In this document: positions 1 to 5,932 of the stretch, in pieces
Numbering within the stretch: the first letter of the stretch is position 1
How the letters are laid out: each line of letters starts with the position of its first letter
Origin: an uncultured Rivibacter sp.
Lineage (GTDB): Bacteria > Pseudomonadota > Gammaproteobacteria > Burkholderiales > Burkholderiaceae
NCBI GenBank assembly: GCA_946481025.1
Contig: CAMLNA010000208.1
Location: 1-5,932, forward strand
Direction of reading: 5' to 3'
DNA length: 5,932 nucleotides
The notes under the pieces: model-generated
What the model was told of the DNA's origin: nothing
The model's input: the letters and a program-made list of their open reading frames with translations, nothing else
Database searches by the model: none
Position numbers and translations under genes: made by a program

Positions 1-656
1 CGCTGGCCCAGGAATTCGTGGCGTTTTCAGTCGAAGCCGGCGTGCTGCGCTTCGGTGAGTTCAAGACCAAGGCGGGGCGCCTGAGCCCCTATTTCTTCAA
101 CGCCGGCCTGTTTGACGACGGCGCCAAGCTGGGCCGCCTCGCGGAATTCTATGCACGGCGCCTGCTGGCTTCGGGCCTGCAGTTCGACCTGCTGTTCGGC
201 CCGGCCTACAAGGGCATCACCCTGGCGGCCGCGGTGGCCATCGAGCTGGCGCGGCTGGGCAAGAACGTGCCGTATGCCTACAACCGCAAGGAAGCCAAGG
301 ACCACGGCGAAGGCGGCACCCTGGTGGGTGCGCCGGTGAAGGGCCGGGTGCTGATCATCGACGACGTCATCTCGGCCGGCACCTCGGTGCGCGAGTCGAT
401 CGCCATGATCACCGCCGCCGGCGCCACCCCCTGCGGTGTGACGATCGCGCTCGACCGCCAGGAAAAAGCCACGGAATCCGACGGATCCGAAGCCAACCAT
501 TCCGCGGTGCAGCACGTTGAGCGGTCACTGGGCCTTGCGGTCGTCTCGATTGCCAGCCTGTCCGACTTGCTGCAGTATCTGGCCGCCCAGTCCGACCCCG
601 AACTGACGCGGCACCTCCCTAAAGTTCAGGCTTACAGGAACCGATACGGGGTCTGA
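1..656 (+). CDS. pyrE: Orotate phosphoribosyltransferase, 5'-partial
   Basis: PyrE transfers the phosphoribosyl group of PRPP to orotate, giving orotidine 5'-monophosphate, the fifth step of cytosolic pyrimidine synthesis. The reading frame is open to the left edge (in-frame codons from base 3 give LAQEFVAF), so the GTG at 18 is internal. Compared with E. coli PyrE (213 aa), only a few N-terminal residues are missing. Counting from that GTG, the hallmarks are [18 protein letters not shown] near residues 12-31, [10 protein letters not shown] near 59-68, the mobile catalytic loop [11 protein letters not shown] near 90-100, and the PRPP-binding motif [13 protein letters not shown] from residue 111 with its Asp-Asp pair. 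The C-terminus ends in RYGV, as PyrE usually does (E. coli EFGV). The segment after the DRQE motif ([16 protein letters not shown]) is about six residues longer than in E. coli, a surface-loop variation that should not affect catalysis. A DUF4124-like gene follows after 14 bases on the same strand and may be cotranscribed. Identification is very secure. Confidence 0.97.
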   Translation, partial: LAQEFVAFSVEAGVLRFGEFKTKAGRLSPYFFNAGLFDDGAKLGRLAEFYARRLLASGLQFDLLFGPAYKGITLAAAVAIELARLGKNVPYAYNRKEAKDHGEGGTLVGAPVKGRVLIIDDVISAGTSVRESIAMITAAGATPCGVTIALDRQEKATESDGSEANHSAVQHVERSLGLAVVSIASLSDLLQYLAAQSDPELTRHLPKVQAYRNRYGV

Positions 657-670
657 GAATCCACGAAACC

Positions 671-1372
671 ATGCGCGTTGGGACCGTCGTATTTGCTGGC
701 CTGCTGTTGCTGTCGAGCGGCACCGCTTCCTTCGCGGCGCCCGACAGCGGGCCCGGCTCCATCTATACGTGCATCGACGCGCGCGGTCGCAAGCTCACAT
801 CCGACCGCCCCATCCTCGAATGCCTCGACCGCGAGCAGCGGGTGCTCAACAAGGACGGCTCCCAGCGCCAGACCTTGCCGCCCTCCATGACCGCCGACGA
901 ACGCGCCGCGGTCGAAGAGGCCGAGCGCCGCAAGGTGGCCGAGCGCGCCGCCCGCCAGGACGCCATCCGCCGCGATCGCAACCTGCTCATCCGCTATCCC
1001 AACCTCGCGGCGCACAACAAGGCGCGTGAAGCCGCCCTCGACGACGTGCGCAAGGCGGTCAGGGCCTCCGAGCAGCGCCTGGCGGCCATCGAGGCCGAAC
1101 GCAGGCCGCTGCTCAATGAGGCCGAGTTCTACAAGGGCAAGCAACTGCCCGCCAAGCTCAAGACCCAGCTCGAGTTCATCGACGTGACGGTCGAGGCGCA
1201 GAAAACGCTGGTGCAGAACCAGCAGGCCGAGGTCGTGCGCATCACCAGCCTGTACGACCAGGAGCTGGAGCGCCTGAAGAAGCTGTGGGCCGGTGCGCAG
1301 CCCGGTTCGCTCGGCTCGGCGATGGCCGAAGCCCCCGCGGCTGCCGGCGCCGCGGCGATCCGCAAGCCCTGA
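671..1372 (+). CDS. Secreted DUF4124-like coiled-coil protein
   Basis: This is a 233-residue protein of unknown function. Residues 1-22 form a classic Sec signal peptide: a short basic start (MR), a hydrophobic core rich in Val, Leu and Ala, and an SFA-A cleavage site. The mature N-terminus (about 30-56) resembles the DUF4124 pattern, Y-x-C-x-D-x-x-G-x-x-x-x-S-D-x-P. Its two cysteines, C34 and C51, are the only ones in the protein and could form a disulfide in the periplasm. From about residue 72 to 205 it is highly charged, rich in Ala, Glu, Arg and Lys, and predicted by eye to be helical coiled coil. A break at RYPNL (near 109-113) separates two helical blocks. The tail is low-complexity Ala/Pro. 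The ATG at 671 is chosen because it gives the complete signal peptide; no good Shine-Dalgarno precedes it, so coupling to pyrE is possible. The gene is secure; the DUF4124 assignment is from memory of the motif and the function is unknown. Confidence 0.85.
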   Translation: MRVGTVVFAGLLLLSSGTASFAAPDSGPGSIYTCIDARGRKLTSDRPILECLDREQRVLNKDGSQRQTLPPSMTADERAAVEEAERRKVAERAARQDAIRRDRNLLIRYPNLAAHNKAREAALDDVRKAVRASEQRLAAIEAERRPLLNEAEFYKGKQLPAKLKTQLEFIDVTVEAQKTLVQNQQAEVVRITSLYDQELERLKKLWAGAQPGSLGSAMAEAPAAAGAAAIRKP

Positions 1373-1397
1373 GCCCCGGCGCGGCGGGCCCGGCCCG
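1373..1397. other. Convergent spacer with GC-rich hairpin
   Basis: Only 25 bases separate the stop codons of the two converging transcription units. The spacer is almost entirely G and C and can form a short hairpin, CGGGC (1385-1389), loop CCG, GCCCG (1393-1397). Adding a G-C pair (1383 with 1399) and a G-T wobble (1384 with 1398) extends the stem to seven pairs. No run of T follows on either strand, so it does not meet the usual definition of an intrinsic terminator. It might weakly pause both transcripts, or termination may be Rho-dependent or occur inside the opposing gene. In DNA this GC-rich, such stems arise easily by chance. Confidence 0.25.
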
Positions 1398-2270
1398 TCA
1401 GCGCAGTGCCCTGCGCATCAGGTATTGATGCAGCGGCTGGCGCACGAAGCCCAGCCGCTCCAGCACGTCGCCGCCCAGCTGCGGCGCCAGCAGGGCCGGC
1501 ATCTGCAGCCGCCGCTGCGGATGCTCGGCGGCAAGCCGCTTCACCAGCCCCGCCAGCGAGCCGCTGGCTGCATTCGCCTCGTGCACCACGCGCAGGGGCA
1601 GCACGCCGCTGTCTTGCGGCACGTCGAACACGAGCAGCGCGGTGCCGGCCTGCCAGGCCGTGCCGCGGGTGGCGGGCGCGCGCAGCAGGTGCGCCGACTG
1701 CTGGAAGGGCATGTCGGACGGCTGCTGTGCGAGCCAGTCGGCGGCCGCCGCCAGCGGCAGCACGTTCGGCACGGGTGAGGCAGCCTCTGCTCCTTTCACA
1801 GTCGATGCTTCGCAGGTGTACCCATACAGAGGCATCACCTCGGCGAAGCCGAAGCCGAGGTAGAGGCGGTGCGCGCGCGGGTTCTGCTCGAACACCTCGA
1901 GTTCGATGGCGGCGTCGCCGCGCGACGCGGCCTCGGTGACCGCCGCGTCGAGCAGGCGTTGCGCGAGTCCGCTGCCCCGTGTCTCGGGCAGCAGACCCAT
2001 GGCGCCGACGCGGCAGCGCGGGCCGTCGCGCTCGGGTCGCCGGCCGATGAAGACGAAGCCCAGCGGCCGGCCGGCGCCGTCGACGGCCACCCGCGACAGG
2101 GCCGCATCGGCACCCTGGCGTGCCATGAAAGTGGCCAGGCCGGGGACATCGAGCGACATCGTGCCGGCCACGTAGTTGGCAAAGCTGGCGTTGAAGGCCT
2201 CGGCCAGCGCCTGCGGCGCCACCTCGCCGGCCGCGACGATGCAGGGGGTGGTCAACGTGCCGCCGCTCAC
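1398..2270 (-). CDS. GNAT-family acetyltransferase, possibly two-domain
   Basis: This is a 290-residue protein whose first half is a GCN5-related acetyltransferase that would move an acetyl group from acetyl-CoA to an unknown acceptor. The family pattern is clear: FNASFANYV near residues 26-34, GFVFIG strand near 71-76, the acetyl-CoA pyrophosphate loop R-G-S-G-L-A at 98-103 (fits Q/R-x-x-G-x-A), and motif B with E125, N130, A133, Y137 and GFGF at 139-142. Residues 150-290 are less typical, but the end, LERLGFVRQ then a final strand and MRRAL, looks like the last strands of another GNAT fold; no second acetyl-CoA loop is seen. The GTG start at 2270 overlaps the gatB stop as GTGA, and the encoded N-terminus matches where a GNAT domain should begin. 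The same frame stays open upstream inside gatB, but that part has shadow-like composition. There is no strong ribosome site, so translation is probably coupled to gatB. Substrate is not predictable. Confidence 0.88.
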   Translation of the reverse strand: MSGGTLTTPCIVAAGEVAPQALAEAFNASFANYVAGTMSLDVPGLATFMARQGADAALSRVAVDGAGRPLGFVFIGRRPERDGPRCRVGAMGLLPETRGSGLAQRLLDAAVTEAASRGDAAIELEVFEQNPRAHRLYLGFGFAEVMPLYGYTCEASTVKGAEAASPVPNVLPLAAAADWLAQQPSDMPFQQSAHLLRAPATRGTAWQAGTALLVFDVPQDSGVLPLRVVHEANAASGSLAGLVKRLAAEHPQRRLQMPALLAPQLGGDVLERLGFVRQPLHQYLMRRALR

Positions 2271-3715
2271 CCGAGCTTTTTCTTCAGCAGCTCGTTCACC
2301 TGCGCCGGGTTGGCCTTGCCCTTGGTGGCCTTCATGGCCTGGCCGACCAGCGCGTTGAAGGCCTTTTCCTTGCCGGCGCGGAATTCGTCCACCGACTTCT
2401 GGTTGGCGGCCAGCACCTCGTCGAGGATGCGTTCGAGCTCTCCGGTGTCGCTCATCGTCTTCAGGCCCTTGGCCTCGATGAGCGTGTCTACCTCGGTGCC
2501 TTCGCCCGACCACAGCGCCTCGAACACCTGCTTGGCGCCGTTGTTCGAGATGGTGCCGTCGGCGATGCGGCCGATCAGCGCGGCCAGCGCCACGGCACCC
2601 ACCGGGCTTTGCTCGATGCCTTTCTCCTCGGCATTGAGCCGCCGCGACACCTCGCCCATCAGCCAGTTCGCCACCAGCTTCGGCTGCTTGCACGCATCAC
2701 GCGCCGCCTCGTAGTAGCGCGCGAAGGCGAGGCTCTGGGTCATCATCGACGCGTCATAGGCTGGCAGGCCGTCGTCGCGCATGAACCGCTCGGCCATCAC
2801 CTGCGGCAGCTCCGGCATCTCGCCCTTCACCCGCTCCACCCAGGCCGGCTCGATGACGAGCGGCGGCAGGTCGGGGTCGGGGAAGTAGCGGTAGTCGTGC
2901 GCGTCTTCCTTGCTGCGCATGGCGCGGGTCTCGCCGCTGTCGGGGTCGAACAGCACCGTGGCCTGCTGGATCGCGAAGCCATCCTCGATCTGCTCGATCT
3001 GCCACTGCACCTCGGCGTCGATGGCCTGCTGCAGGAAGCGGAAGCTGTTGAGGTTCTTGATCTCGCGGCGCGTGCCCAGCGGCGCGCCGGGCTTGCGCAC
3101 CGACACGTTGGCATCGCAGCGGAACGAGCCTTCCTGCATGTTGCCGTCGCAGATGCCCAGCCACACCACCAGGGCATGCAGCGCCTTGGCGTACTCGACT
3201 GCCTCTTTCGCCGAGCGCATGTCGGGCTCGGTCACGATCTCGAGCAGCGGCGTGCCGGCGCGGTTGAGGTCGATGCCGCTTTGGCCATGGAAGTCTTCAT
3301 GCAGCGACTTGCCGGCGTCTTCTTCGAGGTGGGCGCGCACCAGGTGCACCGTCTTCTCCTCGTCGCCGACGAAGAACTTCACCGTGCCGCCCTGCACCAC
3401 CGGCACCTCGTACTGGCTGATCTGGTAGCCCTTGGGCAGGTCCGGATAGAAGTAGTTCTTGCGCGCGAAGATGGACTGCGGCGCCACCGCGGCGCCCACG
3501 GCCAGGCCGAAGCGGATGGCGCGTTCGACCGCGCCGCGGTTCATCACCGGCAGCGTGCCGGGCAGTGCCAGGTCCACCACGCTCGCCTGCGTGTTGGGCT
3601 CGGCACCGAACTGGGTGCTGGAGCCCGAGAAGATCTTGGATTGCGTGGACAGTTGCGCGTGCGTTTCGAGGCCGATCACGACCTCGTAGCCGCGCACGAG
3701 TTGCGGTGTTGCCAT
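2267..3715 (-). CDS. gatB: Asp/Glu-tRNA amidotransferase subunit B
   Basis: GatB is the tRNA-binding and kinase-like subunit of GatCAB. It phosphorylates the Asp or Glu attached to tRNA and then uses ammonia channelled from GatA to form Asn or Gln. The protein is 482 residues, normal for the family (about 475-480). Visible features are the N-terminal [13 protein letters not shown] at 10-22, where E17 and H19 align with the metal ligands Glu10 and His12 of S. aureus Gat[20 protein letters not shown] near 83-101; [10 protein letters not shown] at 127-136; and the family signature [17 protein letters not shown] at 149-165. The cradle domain is followed from about residue 330 by a helical YqeY-like tail that contacts tRNA and ends in LLKKKLG. 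The ATG at 3715 is preferred over an in-frame ATG at 3769, because the extra 18 residues lie inside gatA and do not resemble GatB. The start lies one base after the gatA stop, behind a good GGAGGG site. Very secure. Confidence 0.98.
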   Translation of the reverse strand: MATPQLVRGYEVVIGLETHAQLSTQSKIFSGSSTQFGAEPNTQASVVDLALPGTLPVMNRGAVERAIRFGLAVGAAVAPQSIFARKNYFYPDLPKGYQISQYEVPVVQGGTVKFFVGDEEKTVHLVRAHLEEDAGKSLHEDFHGQSGIDLNRAGTPLLEIVTEPDMRSAKEAVEYAKALHALVVWLGICDGNMQEGSFRCDANVSVRKPGAPLGTRREIKNLNSFRFLQQAIDAEVQWQIEQIEDGFAIQQATVLFDPDSGETRAMRSKEDAHDYRYFPDPDLPPLVIEPAWVERVKGEMPELPQVMAERFMRDDGLPAYDASMMTQSLAFARYYEAARDACKQPKLVANWLMGEVSRRLNAEEKGIEQSPVGAVALAALIGRIADGTISNNGAKQVFEALWSGEGTEVDTLIEAKGLKTMSDTGELERILDEVLAANQKSVDEFRAGKEKAFNALVGQAMKATKGKANPAQVNELLKKKLG

Positions 3716-3716
3716 C

Positions 3717-5210
3717 TCAGTAGCCCTCCGGTGCGCGGAGGTGGAAGTCGGTGGCCTGCTGGAACGCATGGGCCGCGTGCAGCAGCTGCGCTTCCTGCCA
3801 GTAGTTGCCGATCAGCTGCAGGCCCACCGGGAGCCCGCCTTCGCCGAAACCCGCCGGCACGCTCATGCCGGGCAGGCCGGCCAGGCTGCCCGGCAGCGTG
3901 AAGATGTCGGCCAGGTAGTTGGCCACCGGATCGCTCTTGCCGCCGATCTTCCAGGCCACCGTGGGCGACACGGGGCCGGCGATCAGGTCGCATTGGCGGA
4001 AGCAGGCCTGGAAGTCGTCGGCGATCATGCGGCGCAGCTTCTGCGCCTGCAGGTAGTAGGCGTCGTAGTAGCCGTGGCTGAGCACATAGGTGCCGATCAT
4101 GATGCGGCGCTTCACCTCGGGGCCGAAGCCCTCGCTGCGGCTCTTGCGGTACATGTCGAGCAGGTCGGTGTACTGCTTCGCGCGGTGGCCGTAGCGCACC
4201 CCGTCGAAGCGGGACAGGTTCGAGCTCGCCTCGGCCGGCGCGATGATGTAGTACACGGGGATCGACAGCTCGGTGCGCGGCAGGCTCACGTCCACCAGCG
4301 TGGCGCCGAGCCTCTCGTATTCAGCCAGCGCACCGCGCACGGCGCTGCTCACGTCGGTCGCCACGCCCTCGCCGAAGAACTCCTTCGGCAGCCCGATGCG
4401 CAGGCCCTTCAGCGGCTGGGCTGCGCTGGCGCCCTCGCGGGGCGTGCGGATCGCCGCCACGAAGTCGGGCACCGGCTGCTGGGCGCTGGTCGAGTCGCGT
4501 TCGTCGAAGCCGCTCATCGCCTGCAGCAGCAGCGCGCAGTCCTCGGCCGTCCTGGCCAGCGGGCCGGCCTGGTCGAGGCTGGAGGCGAAGGCGATCATGC
4601 CGAAACGGGAGCAGCGACCGTAGGTGGGCTTGATGCCGGTGACGCCGGTCAGTGCCGCCGGCTGGCGCACCGAGCCGCCGGTGTCGGTGCCGGTCGTGGC
4701 CGGCACCAGCCGCGCAGCCACCGCCACCGCCGAGCCGCCCGACGAGCCGCCGGGGATGCGCGACGGGTCCCAGGGGTTGCGGGTCGGGCCGAAGGCCGAG
4801 TTCTCGTTGCTGCCGCCCATCGCGAACTCGTCGCAATTGAGCTTGCCCAGCGCCACCGTGCCGGCCGCCTTGAGCCGGGCCACCACCGTCGCGTCGAAGG
4901 GCGAGCGGTAGCCGGCCAGCATCTTCGAGGCGGCGGTGCTGGCGAAGTCGGTGGTGACGTAGATGTCCTTGTGCGCGATCGGCACGCCGTCCAGCGCGCC
5001 GAGGGCCGCGCCGCGGGCCCGGCGTTCGTCGGCGGCGCGGGCCTGCTGTTGTGCCAATGCGGCATTCACCTGCAGGAAGGCGCCGAGTTGTTCATGGGCG
5101 GCCACACGTGCAAGCAGGTGTGACGTGAGTTCCTCGCTCGAAAACGCCTTGTCGGCGAGGCCGCGGCCGATGTCGGCCACGCTGAGCTGGTGCAGGGGCC
5201 GGGCGCTCAT
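3717..5210 (-). CDS. gatA: Asp/Glu-tRNA amidotransferase subunit A
   Basis: GatA is the glutaminase subunit of GatCAB. It hydrolyses glutamine and passes the ammonia through an internal tunnel to GatB. At 497 residues it is a normal-length member of the amidase-signature family. The catalytic Lys-cisSer-Ser triad is intact: K81 in GVPIAHKD, S156 in the glycine/serine-rich GGSSGGS stretch, and the nucleophile S180 in [10 protein letters not shown]. The spacings (75 and 24 residues) equal those of the S. aureus triad K79/S154/S178. Other family blocks are [19 protein letters not shown] at 123-141, then [12 protein letters not shown] leading into the signature. The C-terminal part ([15 protein letters not shown], then [10 protein letters not shown]) is also typical. 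The ATG at 5210 overlaps the gatC stop as ATGA and has a good ribosome site, so this start is preferred. No defect is seen. Very secure. Confidence 0.98.
   Translation of the reverse strand: MSARPLHQLSVADIGRGLADKAFSSEELTSHLLARVAAHEQLGAFLQVNAALAQQQARAADERRARGAALGALDGVPIAHKDIYVTTDFASTAASKMLAGYRSPFDATVVARLKAAGTVALGKLNCDEFAMGGSNENSAFGPTRNPWDPSRIPGGSSGGSAVAVAARLVPATTGTDTGGSVRQPAALTGVTGIKPTYGRCSRFGMIAFASSLDQAGPLARTAEDCALLLQAMSGFDERDSTSAQQPVPDFVAAIRTPREGASAAQPLKGLRIGLPKEFFGEGVATDVSSAVRGALAEYERLGATLVDVSLPRTELSIPVYYIIAPAEASSNLSRFDGVRYGHRAKQYTDLLDMYRKSRSEGFGPEVKRRIMIGTYVLSHGYYDAYYLQAQKLRRMIADDFQACFRQCDLIAGPVSPTVAWKIGGKSDPVANYLADIFTLPGSLAGLPGMSVPAGFGEGGLPVGLQLIGNYWQEAQLLHAAHAFQQATDFHLRAPEGY
3724..3729 (-). 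promoter_or_regulatory. gatB ribosome binding site within gatA
   Basis: Read on the minus strand, GGAGGG lies eight bases before the gatB ATG at 3715. It is embedded in the last sense codons of gatA (Pro-Glu-Gly before Tyr-stop). Its strength and spacing support the ATG at 3715 as the true gatB start and suggest that ribosomes ending gatA can reinitiate on gatB. Confidence 0.75.
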
Positions 5211-5506
5211 TCGATCACCTTCGGCACGAGGAACAGGCCCGCCTCGACGGCCGGGGCGCTCTTCTGGTTGGCCTCGCGCCGGTCGGTTTCGGTGACCGCG
5301 TCGTCGCGCAGGCGCAGGCTCACGTCCTGCACGGCCGACAAGGGCGTGTACAGCGGCGCGACGCCGGTGGTGTCGACCGCCCGCATCTGCTCGACGATCT
5401 CGAAGAAGCCGTTCAGCTGGCCGAGCATCTCGGCCTGTTCGGCGGGGGTGAGTTCGAGCCGCGCCAGCAAGGCGATGCGGCTCACGTCTTCAGGGGTGAG
5501 GGCCAT
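5207..5506 (-). CDS. gatC: Asp/Glu-tRNA amidotransferase subunit C
   Basis: GatC is the small belt-like subunit that wraps between GatA and GatB and stabilises the complex. The 99-residue product has the expected family pattern: a first helix with ALLARLEL near 12-19, [20 protein letters not shown] near 33-52, the LR-x-D-x-V element, an AP dipeptide followed by [12 protein letters not shown] at the end. An in-frame ATG at 5569 would add 21 residues rich in Arg and Pro with no resemblance to GatC, so the ATG at 5506 is chosen. That ATG also has a plausible AAGAGA ribosome site six bases upstream. gatC is the promoter-proximal gene of the operon, and its last codons provide the gatA ribosome site. 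GatCAB works on Asp-tRNA(Asn), Glu-tRNA(Gln) or both. Which applies depends on whether the genome has AsnRS and GlnRS, which this window cannot show. Confidence 0.97.
   Translation of the reverse strand: MALTPEDVSRIALLARLELTPAEQAEMLGQLNGFFEIVEQMRAVDTTGVAPLYTPLSAVQDVSLRLRDDAVTETDRREANQKSAPAVEAGLFLVPKVIE
5216..5221 (-). promoter_or_regulatory. gatA ribosome binding site inside gatC end
   Basis: On the minus strand AAGGTG lies five bases before the gatA ATG at 5210. These six bases are also the Lys-Val codons of the conserved GatC C-terminal motif VPKVIE. A protein-conserved motif therefore doubles as the downstream ribosome site, consistent with the ATGA stop/start overlap and translational coupling. 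Confidence 0.7.
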
Positions 5507-5512
5507 GGGAAA

Positions 5513-5518
5513 TCTCTT
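5513..5518 (-). promoter_or_regulatory. gatC ribosome binding site (weak)
   Basis: On the minus strand AAGAGA precedes the gatC ATG at 5506 by a six-base spacer. It is a partial match to the Shine-Dalgarno consensus, but it is well placed and favours the ATG at 5506 over the upstream in-frame ATG at 5569. Confidence 0.5.
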
Positions 5519-5533
5519 GTGGAGCCGGGCCGA

Positions 5534-5555
5534 AAGCCGTGTATTTCCGCGGCTT
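5534..5555. repeat. Inverted repeat in gatC leader
   Basis: AAGCCG (5534-5539) and CGGCTT (5550-5555) form a perfect 6-base inverted repeat with a 10-base centre. On the plus strand a T-G wobble and a G-C pair could extend it inward. It lies 28 bases upstream of gatC and, if the -10 near 5575-5580 drives gatC, inside the transcribed leader. It could be a leader hairpin, a dimeric regulator site, or chance. There is no T-run to make it an attenuator terminator. Confidence 0.3.
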
Positions 5556-5573
5556 GGCGCACGAGGCATGGGG

Positions 5574-5580
5574 TATTATC
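5574..5580. promoter_or_regulatory. Near-symmetric -10 element for gatC and mreB
   Basis: In the 233-base divergent spacer, the heptamer TATTATC reads TATTAT on the plus strand (5574-5579, towards mreB) and GATAAT on the minus strand (5580-5575, towards gatC). Both differ by one base from the sigma-70 consensus TATAAT and sit in one of the few AT-rich patches. Inferred start points are near 5586 for mreB (leader of about 150 bases) and near 5568 for gatC (leader of about 60 bases). No convincing -35 hexamer is found at 16-18 bases on either side; the best plus-strand candidate, TTGGCG at 5554-5559, is only 14 bases away. The -10 is therefore a reasonable but unproven call, and mreB may have another promoter closer to its start. 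Confidence 0.45.
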
Positions 5581-5585
5581 TTCGG

Positions 5586-5594
5586 TTATCCACA
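5586..5594 (+). promoter_or_regulatory. Perfect DnaA box
   Basis: TTATCCACA is an exact match to the high-affinity DnaA-box consensus. It lies between gatC and mreB, six bases right of the shared -10-like element, at about the predicted mreB start point. DnaA bound here could block or modulate either promoter. I saw no second box in the spacer, and the site is isolated, so it does not look like a replication origin. Binding is inferred from the match only. Confidence 0.5.
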
Positions 5595-5610
5595 ACGGCT
5601 CGCGGCGTAG

Positions 5611-5932
<322 letters not shown>

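Noticed and set aside
1383..1399. Intrinsic terminator between the converging operons
   Set aside because: A short GC hairpin can form, but there is no T-run on either strand. It is listed only as a low-confidence hairpin.
2271..2693. Upstream extension of the GNAT frame to an ATG at 2693
   Set aside because: The added residues overlap gatB, are rich in Arg, Gly and His, and precede the natural start of the GNAT domain. The GTG at 2270 fits the gene junction far better.
2609..3901. Long plus-strand open frame (430 codons) opposite gatB and the end of gatA
   Set aside because: It is antisense to conserved gatB and gatA, has shadow-type composition and no recognisable domain. It is explained by the codon bias of the real genes.
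3741..5123. Long plus-strand open frame (460 codons) opposite gatA
   Set aside because: Its product is His-, Arg-, Gly- and Ala-rich with no family pattern, and it lies fully antisense to an intact, unmistakable gatA. High G+C suppresses stop codons in such shadow frames.
5507..5569. Upstream gatC start at 5569 adding 21 residues
   Set aside because: The added residues do not resemble GatC N-termini, and the start would fall at or before the predicted transcription start. The ATG at 5506 has a ribosome site and matches family length.

Overview
The window looks like ordinary chromosomal housekeeping DNA from a high-GC betaproteobacterium, most likely order Burkholderiales. The evidence is the G+C content (about two thirds by eye, with strong G/C at third codon positions), the betaproteobacterial style of the GatA, GatB and PyrE proteins, and the divergent mreB / gatCAB arrangement, which I recall as common in that group. 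The genus cannot be fixed from the sequence alone.

Layout, left to right. A nearly complete pyrE (plus strand, 5' end cut by the window edge) is followed after 14 bases by a gene for a small secreted DUF4124-like coiled-coil protein. These two genes converge on a minus-strand operon, with only 25 bases between the facing stop codons. Read in its own direction, the operon is gatC, gatA, gatB and then a 290-residue GNAT-type acetyltransferase. Its junctions are very tight: ATGA overlap, 1-base gap, GTGA overlap. A 233-base divergent control region follows, and mreB (plus strand) starts near the right edge and runs out of the window.

How the genes work together. GatC, GatA and GatB form the heterotrimeric amidotransferase that converts mischarged Asp-tRNA(Asn) and/or Glu-tRNA(Gln) to the correct aminoacyl-tRNA, and the overlaps suit equal production of the subunits. 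The GNAT gene is probably translated from the same message, but its substrate is unknown. PyrE makes orotidine monophosphate in pyrimidine synthesis. MreB is the actin-like organiser of cell-wall elongation.

The gatC-mreB spacer is the most information-rich non-coding part. It has a near-symmetric -10-like heptamer readable on both strands, a perfect 9-base DnaA box beside it, and two small inverted repeats, one with a GCAA tetraloop. I found no mobile element, CRISPR array, tRNA or rRNA gene, phage gene, or convincing undescribed system. The leads worth checking are the DnaA box, the shared -10, and the apparent second, degenerate GNAT-like half of the acetyltransferase.
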